Of a stretch of DNA of 64,000 bases, positions 1 through 11,624 are shown in pieces. The translations under genes were made by a program, and so were the position numbers. How positions within the stretch are numbered: position 1 is the first letter of the stretch; every line of letters begins with the position of its first letter. Source of the DNA: Gemmatimonadota bacterium (GTDB lineage: Bacteria; JAAXHH01); NCBI GenBank assembly GCA_009841265.1, contig VXMB01000014.1, forward strand, positions 479,490-543,489. Direction: 5' to 3'. A model generated the notes under the pieces. It was not told where the DNA came from, did no database searches, and worked only from the letters and a program-made list of their open reading frames with translations.

Positions 1-2957
<2,957 letters not shown>

Positions 2958-2981
<24 letters not shown>

Positions 2982-5648
2982 CCGCGATAGCTTTCTGGCG
3001 CGTCGAATTTCCTCGCGCTTCTTCGCTATCCAGTTCTGCCACCAGACCACGATGGGGCTGGCGATAAAAATCGAGGAATAGGTTCCGGTGATGACACCGA
3101 AGGTCAGCGCCAGGGCGAATCCCCAGTTGGTCGACGTGCTGCCGGCCAGCAGGAAGACCAGGACCAGGAGGACGGTGAGCGACGTCATCATGGTCCGGTT
3201 CAGGCATTCGTTGATGCTCCGGTCCACTACGCCGGAGAACCCTTCCGTCCGGGTTCGGCCCAGGCTTTCCCTTATGCGGTCATAGACCACGATGGTGTCG
3301 TTTGTCGAATACCCCACGACGGTCAGCAGGGCCGCCACGACCGCCATGGTGAGTTCCTCGCCCACGAGGGTGAGCATGGCCAGCACGATGAGCACGTCGT
3401 GGATCAGCGCGACGATCGTCCCTATCCCGAACCGGAACCCGTTGACCTGCCGGAACCGTATGGTGATGTAGAGGACAATGCCGATGATGGAGGCCCCCAC
3501 GGCGCCCATGGCGTCGACCGTGAGCTCCTTGCCGATCTTCGGGCTGACGTTGTATTCCTGCCGAAGCCAGTCGTCTTCGTTGCCCTTGAGGTTTTCGGGG
3601 AACTGTTCATGGAGCGTCGTCTTGACGGAGGATGCGATCTGCTGCTCGTTCCAGTCGCTGGCGGCCGCCCGGATCAGGATATTGCCTTCCTCGCCGATCA
3701 CCTTGATCTCGCTCTGGCTCAGGTCGACGGCCTGGTTCTCGACGGTGGCGTTACCCAGAGCGCCGCGTATGTCCTGTACCGGCACCGGGGGATCGAACCG
3801 CATCTCGATCAGCGACCCGCTTTGAAAGTCCACGCCCCAGTTCACCCCGCCGCGCACGACAATGGTCCCCAGGCCGACCACGATCACGCACCAGGTGATG
3901 ACGAAGGCCACTTTGCCGAACCTCATGAATCCGAAGAACAGGCGCCCGAAGGGATCGGTCCGGCCGATGCTGACCTGGGCAAGCTGCCACCGGTCGATGA
4001 GCGCGTCGAAGAGGGACCGCGTGATGAAAATGGCCGTGAACATGCTGATCAGGATACCGAAACCCAGCGTCACGGCGAATCCCTTGATGGGGCCGGTTCC
4101 GAACTCGTACAGGGCGAAGGCGGTGATCAGGGTGGTGATATTGGCGTCCACGATGGTGCGGAGCGCGTTCCCGTAGCCACTGTCCACGGACTGCCGGATC
4201 GTCTTCCCTCCGGCCCTCAGTTCCTCCTTGATCCGTTCGAAGATGAGGATGTTGGCGTCCACCGACATGCCCATGGTCAGGATGATCCCCGCGATGCCCG
4301 GCAGCGTCAGCGTCGCCTGGAAGGCGCCGAGGACGGCCAGCAGGAAGAGGAGGTTCAGGATCAGGGCGAAATTGGCGATGAAGCCGGCCGTCCGGTAATA
4401 CACCGCCATGAAAATCATGACGGTGATGAGGCCCAGGATCGACGCCCACTTGCCGGAGTTGATGGCGTCCTCGCCCAGGGACGGCCCCACGACGTACTTG
4501 CTGATGATCTCCATGGGCGCGGGCAGGGCGCCGGCGCGCAGGACGATGGCGAGGTCCCTGGCCTCCTCCAGCGAGTTGATGCCGGTGATCTCGCCCCGGC
4601 CGTTGGGGATGCGTCCCTGGATGACCGGCGCGGAGAACACCCGGCCGTCCAGCACGATCGCCAGGCGCCGGCCGATGTTGTTTCCCGTAACGCGGGAGAA
4701 GGTCCTGGCGCCGTCGTCCGTGGTCGTGAAGCCCACCGACGCCACGCCCATGCTGCCGATGTCGGAGCCTGAACCGGTCTGCGGGAAGGCATCCGCCAGT
4801 ACGGCGCCGGTCAGTTCCGACTGGGCGTTCATGTAGTAGTAGGACCTGACGCGCTGCCCGCTGGCCGTCGTCCGCACCACGCCGGCCCGGATCTCCGCGC
4901 CGGCCGGTATGAAGCTCTGCACCTGGGGTTGGGCCAGGATTTCGTCTACGCGGGCGGTATTGCTCGCCGGTACGATGATCTCGTTGTCGGAGAGGTCGAT
5001 CAAAGACAGTAAGGGGTTGCGTTCCGCCGTGACGTTCGCTTCGGGAATCAGAGCGCTCGTATCCGCCGGGACGCTCGTGGTATCGCGGGCCGCCAGCAGG
5101 GCGTCGATGCGCTCGACGACCGAACGTAGCTCGCTGCCTTCGCGCAGCAGCCTGAACTCCAGCTGGGCGGTCTGGTTGATCAGCGTCATGGCCCGGTCGA
5201 TGTCCCTGAGTCCCGGCAGCTCGACGATGATGCGGTCTTCGCCTTCCTGCTGGATGATCGGTTCGGTGACGCCGAATTCGTTGACGCGGTTCGAGATGAC
5301 CTGCATCGCCCGTTCCACGACGTCTACGGCTTCCTCCTCCGGCAGGTTGGACTTGTCCACCTCGAGCTTGATGTGCACGCCGCCCTGGAGGTCGAGACCC
5401 TGGCGGATGGACTGGTCCTGGAGCAGGTCGCGTTCGGCCTTGGTCAGGTTCAGTTCCTTGAGCTGCGCCCGGTCCGCTTCGGTCAGGAGCGGATCCGCAT
5501 CGATCGCATCGATCTGTTCCGGGGTAAGGGCGTTCTGAACGGGGGCGTATTGCCAGTAGTCAGATGTTCTTACGGAAGGATAGACGTACCAAAGTGCGGT
5601 GAAGATTACAACGAGAATAAGAACGATACGTACCTGTTTCCACTGCAT
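2958..5648 (-). CDS. secDF: Fused protein-export membrane protein SecDF
   Basis: 896 residues joining SecD and SecF in one chain. The SecD half begins with a membrane helix (about 7-24) and carries the conserved GLDLQGG motif (84-90), a periplasmic P1 region and helices including MGMSVDANILIFERI. The SecF half starts near residue 570 with another membrane helix followed by the VDFQSG signature, and includes GYSTNDTIVVYDRIRE. The complex uses the proton-motive force to assist SecYEG-dependent export. SecDF fusions are known in several phyla. The start is supported by an AGGAG sequence 9 bases upstream. It is 110 bp downstream of the lipoprotein gene and reads into ligA. It ends in a basic cytoplasmic tail. 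Confidence 0.96.
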
Positions 5649-5669
5649 GCAACCCGGCTCCTAAGCAGG

Positions 5670-5707
5670 CGAAGGCGGGTTGCCTGACTGCCTGCCACCC
5701 GCCTTCG
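5670..5707. other. 11-bp stem hairpin between lipoprotein gene and secDF
   Basis: Perfect inverted repeat (5670-5680 with 5697-5707) around a 16-base loop. On the minus strand it is not followed by a T tract, so it is a weak candidate for a terminator. It may instead be a partial terminator, a processing site or an mRNA-stabilising hairpin between the two co-directional genes. Confidence 0.45.
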
Positions 5708-5757
5708 TTTCTGCGATGCGTATAGATGATTCAAGCTGTTCGATGGGAATCTGGTCG

Positions 5758-6927
5758 TTAGTCTCTCAGGGCGAACAGCACGTTCTGGCCGGCGAAGTTA
5801 TCCGGCACGAGCAGTTCGATGGATACCCGGTCGCCAGAGGGATGGAATGCGACGACATAGTCCTGGCCGTCCCTGAAGGTGCGCGGGAAAACGTCCACCT
5901 TCTTGATACTGTCCAGCGACGGGAAGGCCGAGCGTTCGATCGTGAGTACCGTGCCTTCACGCAGGTCCTGGGACTGGGCGAAATCCACGCCGGAGAGTGA
6001 TTCCACGCGGGGGCCGCCGAAGAACGGATCCTTGATGACCATCGAGTCTTTCCAGTGATCCATGGTGTTCACGGCGAAGAATATGGAGTTCAGCTTCATC
6101 TCGGCCGCCAGCTTCGCCTGCTCCTCCATGTCCCGCTGTGCCAGCGCCTCGTCGCGGGCGTCGGTCAGCATCGCGATCTGTCCATTGAGGCGCTCTTCTT
6201 CGCTGCGCAGGAACACGATACGCTCCTCGAGCATGTCCTTGACCTGGCCCAGCGAATCGGCGATGAAAGCCGCCCGGGCTTCGGCTGCGTCGCGCTCGTC
6301 GGTCAGCGTATTGATGGTGCGGTTGATGCGCGCCCTGGCGATGCGTTGCGCGCGGCCCGGAGACATGTCCGCCGTGCCCTGCGTCACGTACGTGCCGAGG
6401 ATGCCGTCCGTGTAGAGCAGCCAGATCTGGTTGCCCACGTTCAGGTCCTCCACCAGCGCGGTCTGCTCGACCACGTCGCGTGCTTCGGCGGTCGAAAGAC
6501 CGTGATTCTCCATGAGGTACTGCAGGGCGACCTGGATGTGGGAGTCGCCGCGCTCAACCGTATAAGGCGCGGGCAGATCGTCCCGAAGATCCTGCATCTG
6601 CTGCTGCAGCTCCGCGACCTCGCCCCGGGTATCGATGATCTCCTGCACGAGACCGCGGTACGAAACGTCCTCTTCGCCGGCCAGCATTTCGTTCAAGACG
6701 GCTTCGTGGTCAGGATTCAGCGCCATGTTGGTCAACGACTCCGCATCGACCTGCCTGTCGGGATACGATTCGTTGAACGTCGCTATCGTCGTCTGGATCT
6801 CTTCCTGCTTGGCGCGGATTTCCTGCTCCGTGGCGTCCAACCGTTCCACGAGCTCCTCGAAGTTCGCAGGTTCGGTTGCGCATCCCATGACCAGGGTCAT
6901 GGTCAGCAGTACGAATATACCTCGCAT
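5758..6927 (-). CDS. Lipoprotein with LysM-like domain and coiled coils
   Basis: 389 residues. The first 16 residues are a lipoprotein signal ending in the lipobox VMGC (Cys16), so the mature protein should be lipid-anchored in the envelope. Residues 25-55 and 90-117 look like helical coiled coil. Residues 121-173, beginning YTVERGDSH, resemble a degenerate LysM peptidoglycan-binding module. Residues 200-280 form a long charged coiled coil. The C-terminal ~100 residues are probably beta-rich and are not recognised. A GGAGG lies 6 bases before the start, and a perfect sigma-70-like promoter lies about 80 bp upstream, suggesting high expression. A structural link between envelope and peptidoglycan is inferred, not shown. 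Confidence 0.75.
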   Translation of the reverse strand: MRGIFVLLTMTLVMGCATEPANFEELVERLDATEQEIRAKQEEIQTTIATFNESYPDRQVDAESLTNMALNPDHEAVLNEMLAGEEDVSYRGLVQEIIDTRGEVAELQQQMQDLRDDLPAPYTVERGDSHIQVALQYLMENHGLSTAEARDVVEQTALVEDLNVGNQIWLLYTDGILGTYVTQGTADMSPGRAQRIARARINRTINTLTDERDAAEARAAFIADSLGQVKDMLEERIVFLRSEEERLNGQIAMLTDARDEALAQRDMEEQAKLAAEMKLNSIFFAVNTMDHWKDSMVIKDPFFGGPRVESLSGVDFAQSQDLREGTVLTIERSAFPSLDSIKKVDVFPRTFRDGQDYVVAFHPSGDRVSIELLVPDNFAGQNVLFALRD

Positions 6928-7002
6928 TGGATTCCTCCGTTTAAGAGTTTCACCGTTGAATCACCTTGATTCACGGCATATATAGATTTCAGATCGTCCA
7001 CA

Positions 7003-7031
7003 ATTATAACCCCAAAACCAAAATTTGTCAA
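7003..7031 (-). promoter_or_regulatory. Consensus sigma-70-type promoter of the lipoprotein gene
   Basis: On the minus strand TTGACA (7031-7026) is followed after exactly 17 bases by TATAAT (7008-7003): a perfect match to both hexamers with optimal spacing. The lipoprotein ATG follows about 75 bp downstream. The surrounding DNA is markedly AT-rich compared with the window. Confidence 0.85.
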
Positions 7032-7143
7032 GTATACTCGGTCACTGCATCGAACTTAATCGGGCCCTCCTTATACTATTTGTTACCCGGCGAAACCCGC
7101 CCTGAACGGGAGGTGCGCCAGCGATTCCGGATCGCCTCTCCGG

Positions 7144-7563
7144 TCAGCTCGGATACCTTCGTTTCATCTCCGCGACCGACGCGCGCACCAGTCTTTCCAG
7201 CACTTCCAGGTCCACGTCGGCCAGCTTGTTGACGTACAGGCAGGACTTGCCGGTCTTGTGCTTGCCCAGGCGGGAAAGCAACTCGTCAGATTCTTCGAAC
7301 CCGGTCATGATGTAAATCGACAGGTTCTGTTTGCGCGGCGAGAATCCCACGACGGGCCAGTCGGCTTCCTGTCCGCTCGCGTACCGGTAGTGGTAGCTTC
7401 CGTACCCCACGATCGACGGTCCCCACATCACGGGTTCTTCGCCCGTCACCCTTTGCATGAGTTCCAGTAACGTTCGCGCGTCCTCGCGCCTGCGCGGATG
7501 GTCCACCGCGTCAATGAATGCTTCGACGCTCGCGTCGGTGGGCCGGGTCTTGAGATCGGACAT
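7144..7563 (-). CDS. DUF1801 domain protein
   Basis: 139 residues matching the small DUF1801 (YdhG-like) family: an N-terminal helix with the SVEAFIDAVDHPRRREDAR stretch, the central PVMWGPSIVGYGSYHYRY segment and a LSIYIM strand followed by KTGKSCLYV. The biochemical function of the family is not established. A GGAG sequence lies about 9 bases before the ATG. It follows the antitoxin-like gene by 26 bp, exactly where a VapC toxin would be expected, but it shows no PIN-domain acidic residues. Confidence 0.8.
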   Translation of the reverse strand: MSDLKTRPTDASVEAFIDAVDHPRRREDARTLLELMQRVTGEEPVMWGPSIVGYGSYHYRYASGQEADWPVVGFSPRKQNLSIYIMTGFEESDELLSRLGKHKTGKSCLYVNKLADVDLEVLERLVRASVAEMKRRYPS

Positions 7564-7589
7564 GGTTTCTGGCTCCGTGGTTTACGGCA

Positions 7590-7847
7590 TTATACAACTG
7601 GGGGCCGACCTTGATCGTTTTCTATGTGGTCGAGGAGCGCGGCCGAGTCGTTCAGGTCCACACCGGGCATGACCCCGGTCCCGTTAAATACCGGTAGATC
7701 AATGGCTGACCGTTCCCTGTTGCGTCGCCGCGCCAGCGCGTCAAAAAGCGCGACATGGATGACGGCGGTCAGCGTCCTGCCGGTCCGTGCCGCGATGTTC
7801 TTCAGTTTCGCGTGCTGGTTGTCGTCGATATGGATCGTAATGCGCAT
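7590..7847 (-). CDS. VapB-type ribbon-helix-helix antitoxin, without a VapC partner
   Basis: 85 residues. The N-terminus MRITIHIDD plus a following helix-turn-helix region fits a ribbon-helix-helix DNA-binding dimer. The C-terminal half contains LPVFNGTGVMPGVDLNDSAALL-type sequence, characteristic of VapB antitoxins of PIN-domain toxin-antitoxin pairs. A VapC gene normally overlaps or follows directly. Here only 26 bp separate it from an unrelated DUF1801 gene and no PIN domain is visible on either strand. It could be an orphan antitoxin or a stand-alone regulator. Confidence 0.7.
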   Translation of the reverse strand: MRITIHIDDNQHAKLKNIAARTGRTLTAVIHVALFDALARRRNRERSAIDLPVFNGTGVMPGVDLNDSAALLDHIENDQGRPPVV

Positions 7848-7875
7848 GCATAAACATATCCATTCTACCTGTTCA

Positions 7876-7902
7876 TGTCATTTAGAATTCTGTGTTATGA
7901 CA
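7876..7902. promoter_or_regulatory. Possible operator: inverted repeat upstream of the antitoxin gene
   Basis: TGTCAT (7876-7881) and ATGACA (7897-7902) form an inverted repeat about 30-55 bp upstream of the antitoxin start, with a GAATTC near the dyad centre. Ribbon-helix-helix antitoxins usually autorepress through such dyads. The match to any known VapB operator is not tested. Confidence 0.35.
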
Positions 7903-7948
7903 CGAAAGCCCCCTCCACCCGGACGGCCCGATGAAGTCACAATACGGC

Positions 7949-7977
7949 TTGACAGTACCCCGCATTCCCCTACATTC
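7949..7977 (+). promoter_or_regulatory. Candidate promoter for the murG-mraY cluster
   Basis: TTGACA at 7949-7954 is followed after 16 bases by TACATT (7971-7976), a 4 of 6 match to the -10 consensus. The murG start is about 160 bp downstream, leaving a long leader in which I see no clear structure. Confidence 0.4.
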
Positions 7978-8139
7978 CCCTGTACCCCACATAAAGCGGC
8001 TTCTGGCGCTTTGTGTCGTGGCAGTAACCTCGATCTAATCGTACGCGTTCCGGAACCGAAGCGATCAACCAACGTCCATTGGTACAGGTCGTCGCGTCTC
8101 TCCAGCGTGCCAGCGTTGCCGATAGCGGAATGCCCGCCC

Positions 8140-10407
8140 ATGTCTCAGATTACCTCTAAACAGGATGCGGAACGACCACCGGATGAGGAGGCGACGGAGG
8201 TCACCGCGGCCACGCGGAAGACGGAAGCCACAGCGGCTGCGCCGAAGCCGCCAGTCCGAAAGCGTCCCCTGACCTACGTGTTCACCGGGGGCGGGACGGG
8301 CGGCCACGTCTATCCTGGGCTGGCCATCGCCGACGAGGTGCGGGCACGGAACCCCGAAGCCCGCATCGTGTACATCGGTGCGCGGGGAAGAATGGAAGCC
8401 TCCCTCGTGCCGAAGCGAGGCTATCCGATCCACCTCGTCCATGCCCGCGGACTGCCGACGGGCAGGCAGCCGCTCGCGCTCCTGCGCTTCGCGTTAAGCA
8501 CCGGATTCGGCGTCCTTCAGAGCCTGTTTCACCTTACGAGACACCGGCCCCGCATGATCGTCGCCACGGGCGGCTACGCCAGCAGCCCGGTCCTCCTGGC
8601 CCACTGGATCCTCAAATCGCTCCGGCTCTCGGGCGCTCGCCGGTGTTTCGTCCACGAACAGAACGTCGTGCCCGGAAAGGTCAACCGGCTCGCGGGCCGC
8701 ATCGCGGACCGCATCGGAGTTTCCTTCGAAGCGTCGCTGCGGTATTTCCCTCCGGAAAAGACGACTTGGGCGGGCTACCCGGTGCGGCGGGAGATCGGCG
8801 CCGTGTCCCGGGCCACCGCGCGGGCCTCGCAGGGCCTGCCGGACGACGCCAGGGTGGTATTCGCCTTCGGCGCTTCGTCGGGCGCCCGGTCCATCAACCG
8901 GGCCGTGGTCGACGCGCTGCCCGGGCTGCTTGCCCGGCCGGATATCCACGTCATCCACGTCATCGGCCAGACACGAAGCCCGGATTACGACGCGGAGGCA
9001 GACACCCGAAATCACCTGGAACGGCTCGACATCGCCGGTGAATACCTGTCGAGATACCACCAGTCGGATTACTCCCACGAAATCGAGAAGCTCTACGCCG
9101 CCAGCGACCTGGTCATCGGAAGGGCCAGCGCCGGTGTCGTCACCGAGATCGGCATCTGCGGAGTCCCCTCAATCCTCGTGCCCCTGCCCTACGCGCCCGG
9201 CGACCACCAGGCCGTGAACGCCAGGACGCTCGAATCGAGGGGCGCGGCCCGCGTCGTGTACGAATCGATTACCGCGGAGGACGGCCAGACCATCGGCGTG
9301 GTCGACGGGGAGCGCCTGGCCCGTCTGGTCCTCGAAATCCTGGACGACCCGGCCGGTCATGCCGCCATGAGCCGCCGGGCCCGCGAGACCTTCGACCGAA
9401 GCGGACTGGACCGGATCGTCGACCATTTGGACCAGATGCTTACGGCCAGCCTGGACTGCCTGGACCACCCGGACCAGCCTGCGGACCGCCTGGACCAGCC
9501 TGCGGACCGCCCGGACCGGCCTGCGGACCACGCAAGTTCCAACGGAAGACCCGACGAACAAGGCGCCGCCGGAGATACCAAATCGGGCGACCCGGGCAGC
9601 CAAGACGGCCCAGGCTGTCCGCCGGCATCCGCGCTCTCCCCCTTTGCGCTGGTCAGGCGTTTCGCGGAAGGGCGCGACGAGTGGTTCATCGAATCCGTGG
9701 GCGAGGACTACCTGAAGTACCGGGTCGACGGATTCCTCAAGAACGAGCGGTGGCCCATCCGGAACGAGGGCGTAAAGCTGGCCGGCCTGCTCGGTTACCG
9801 CGACCGCCTGCCCTTCCTCCTCGCGCTGCTGCGCGACCGGACGCCGGCCCCTCTCTTCCAGCGGCTCCTCGGCGGCGACTACCGGCAGGTCGGCTTCATC
9901 CGCCGCAACGCCGTGACGGCGATCGGCCGGCTTGGCGTGTACGATGCACCGGTGCGCGCCGTGCTGCTGGACCTGCTGGCGGACCCTTATTACGAAGTGC
10001 GGTCCGCCGCGGCCCTGGCCTTCGCCGACCTGGCCCACGGCCCGGAAACGGCGGACGCTGATGGAGAAAGGGACGAAGAGGTACTGAGCGGACTAAACGG
10101 CCTATTACGGGAATCGTCTTTCGAGATCCGGTCCGCCGCCATACGCGCCCTGGGCAGGATGGGCGACGGCGCCGTCTCGGAATGGCTCAGGCCGTTCTAC
10201 CAGGACCCGAACGGGAAGGTGCGTCAGGCCGTCATCGACGCCCTGGCCGATCTGGTCGGGCGTAAGATGATCGACGACCTGGACGGACTGCGCGACGAGC
10301 TCGACGATATCCTGGTCACGTCGAACCACTTCGAACCGGACTTTCCAATCAAGCGGACGATGAACCGGCTGATCGGCATGATTCAAAACCAGCAGGAAGC
10401 CCCGTGA
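8140..10407 (+). CDS. murG: MurG glycosyltransferase fused to a C-terminal HEAT-repeat domain
   Basis: 755 residues from the ATG at 8140, about twice the usual MurG length of ~360. Residues 1-45 are a low-complexity Ala/Thr/Pro leader. Residues ~46-415 are MurG (UDP-GlcNAc transfer to lipid I, making lipid II at the inner membrane face). Its motifs are TGGGTGGHVYPG, ATGGYASSP, HEQNVVPGKVNRL, an FGASSGARSIN loop and the GDHQAVNAR donor-binding segment. Residues ~430-500 are a repetitive Asp/Pro/Ala-rich linker (seven-residue DQPADRL-type repeats). Residues ~505-740 are HEAT/PBS-lyase-like helical repeats, e.g. VRSAAALAFADLA and IRSAAIRALGRMG. mraY starts 7 bases after the stop. The start is chosen because no other in-frame ATG/GTG fits; its ribosome site is weak. 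The HEAT part is unusual and its partner unknown. Confidence 0.9.
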   Translation: MSQITSKQDAERPPDEEATEVTAATRKTEATAAAPKPPVRKRPLTYVFTGGGTGGHVYPGLAIADEVRARNPEARIVYIGARGRMEASLVPKRGYPIHLVHARGLPTGRQPLALLRFALSTGFGVLQSLFHLTRHRPRMIVATGGYASSPVLLAHWILKSLRLSGARRCFVHEQNVVPGKVNRLAGRIADRIGVSFEASLRYFPPEKTTWAGYPVRREIGAVSRATARASQGLPDDARVVFAFGASSGARSINRAVVDALPGLLARPDIHVIHVIGQTRSPDYDAEADTRNHLERLDIAGEYLSRYHQSDYSHEIEKLYAASDLVIGRASAGVVTEIGICGVPSILVPLPYAPGDHQAVNARTLESRGAARVVYESITAEDGQTIGVVDGERLARLVLEILDDPAGHAAMSRRARETFDRSGLDRIVDHLDQMLTASLDCLDHPDQPADRLDQPADRPDRPADHASSNGRPDEQGAAGDTKSGDPGSQDGPGCPPASALSPFALVRRFAEGRDEWFIESVGEDYLKYRVDGFLKNERWPIRNEGVKLAGLLGYRDRLPFLLALLRDRTPAPLFQRLLGGDYRQVGFIRRNAVTAIGRLGVYDAPVRAVLLDLLADPYYEVRSAAALAFADLAHGPETADADGERDEEVLSGLNGLLRESSFEIRSAAIRALGRMGDGAVSEWLRPFYQDPNGKVRQAVIDALADLVGRKMIDDLDGLRDELDDILVTSNHFEPDFPIKRTMNRLIGMIQNQQEAP
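9472..9534 (+). repeat. Three 21-bp tandem repeats in the MurG-HEAT linker
   Basis: Units at 9472-9492, 9493-9513 and 9514-9534 differ by only a few bases and encode the peptide repeats DQPADRL, DQPADRP and DRPADHA. They form the flexible linker between the glycosyltransferase and the HEAT domain. Confidence 0.9.
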
Positions 10408-10414
10408 GCGCCCC

Positions 10415-11524
10415 ATGATCTATCACCTCGTCACCTATCTCTTCGACACCGTCGATGCGCTCTCGTTTCTGCGCCTCTTCCAGTATCTGAGCTTCCGCGC
10501 GATCTGCGCGGCGCTGACGGGGTTCGGCGTCACGCTGCTCTTCGGCCAGCGCATCATCCGCCTGTTGTACGTGAACCACGTGCGGGACAATCCCCGGGCG
10601 CACGGTGCGATATCCTCCGCCTCGAAGGCCGGCACGCCGCTCATGGGCGGCCTGCTGATCGTCGCCGCCATCTTCGCCAGCGTGCTGCTCTGGAGCGACC
10701 TTTTCAACCGCTTCACCCTGGTTTTCCTCTGCGCCCTGATCTGGTTCTCCCTGTTCGGATTCATCGACGACTACCGGAAGATCAGGCACCGGGACAGCGA
10801 CCGCGGCCTGTCTCAGGCCACCAAGCTCTTCTTCCAGGCGGTCTTCGGTTTCGGATTCGGCCTGGTCTTCCTGCTGCCCGGCCTGTCGCCCGTGTCGGCC
10901 GAAATCGCCTCCGAACTCTATCTCCCCTTCGTCAAGGACCCCGTCCTCGACCTGGGCTGGTGGTACCTGCCCTTCATCGCCTTCGTCATCGTGGCCATCG
11001 CCAACGCGGTGAATTTCGCCGACGGCCTGGACGGACTGTCCATCGTGCCGGTCTCGTTCACGGTGGTCGTGTACGGCGTGTTCGCCTACGTCATCGGAAA
11101 CGCCATCTACTCGGGCTACCTGCAGTTCACCTTCCTGCCGGGCAGCGGCGAACTGACGGTGATCTGCGCAGGGGTCTTCGGCGCCTGCATGGGGTTTCTC
11201 TGGTACAACGCCTATCCCGCCCAGGTCTTCATGGGCGACGTGGGCGCACTGCCACTGGGCGGTATCGTCGGTACGCTCGCCGTACTGCTCAAGCAGGAGT
11301 TCCTCTTCGTCATCACCGGCGGCATCTTCGTGGCCATGGCCTTCTCGGTCCTGGTCCAGGAGAAGATCGGGATCAAGTGGCTCGGCCGGCGCATCTTCTA
11401 CATGGCGCCGCTCCACCACGCCTTCCAGTACCGGGGCCTGGCCGAGACCAAGGTCGTGATTCGGTTCTGGATCATCGCGGGCATCCTGGCGATTATCGGC
11501 CTGTCGACCCTGAAGATCAGATAG
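10415..11524 (+). CDS. mraY: Phospho-N-acetylmuramoyl-pentapeptide transferase MraY
   Basis: 369-residue polytopic membrane enzyme that makes lipid I from UDP-MurNAc-pentapeptide and undecaprenyl phosphate. Family signatures are KAGTPLMGGLL, FIDDYRK and NAVNFADGLDG (residues 199-207; usual form NLTDGLDG). The C-terminal MAPLHHAFQYRG (His334, His335, Ala336) is usually HHHF, so the third histidine is replaced by alanine. The C-terminus VVIRFWIIAGILAIIGL is typical. It directly follows murG, so lipid I and lipid II synthesis are paired in one transcript, although murD, ftsW and murC, the usual neighbours, are absent. Confidence 0.93.
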   Translation: MIYHLVTYLFDTVDALSFLRLFQYLSFRAICAALTGFGVTLLFGQRIIRLLYVNHVRDNPRAHGAISSASKAGTPLMGGLLIVAAIFASVLLWSDLFNRFTLVFLCALIWFSLFGFIDDYRKIRHRDSDRGLSQATKLFFQAVFGFGFGLVFLLPGLSPVSAEIASELYLPFVKDPVLDLGWWYLPFIAFVIVAIANAVNFADGLDGLSIVPVSFTVVVYGVFAYVIGNAIYSGYLQFTFLPGSGELTVICAGVFGACMGFLWYNAYPAQVFMGDVGALPLGGIVGTLAVLLKQEFLFVITGGIFVAMAFSVLVQEKIGIKWLGRRIFYMAPLHHAFQYRGLAETKVVIRFWIIAGILAIIGLSTLKIR

Positions 11525-11540
11525 GCGCGGCTAAAAGGCT

Positions 11541-11624
11541 GTGAACGAAGTCGTCATAGAAGGCGCGCGGATCGTGCGCGATGGCCGGGCGGCGGACCGT
11601 TGGAAGGACGGCAACCTCGAGTGA
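11541..11624 (+). CDS. Possible 27-residue upstream ORF
   Basis: A GTG at 11541, preceded by an AAAAGG stretch, opens a 27-codon frame whose TGA overlaps the GTG start of the next gene (GTGA). The peptide matches nothing I recognise. It may be a translated coupling peptide or chance; the overlap is the only support. Confidence 0.25.
   Translation: MNEVVIEGARIVRDGRAADRWKDGNLE

Noticed and set aside
5670..5707. Rho-independent terminator after the lipoprotein gene
   Set aside because: The stem is strong but no T tract follows on the coding strand; kept only as a hairpin.
9472..9534. CRISPR-like repeat array
   Set aside because: Units are contiguous 21-bp coding repeats without spacers.
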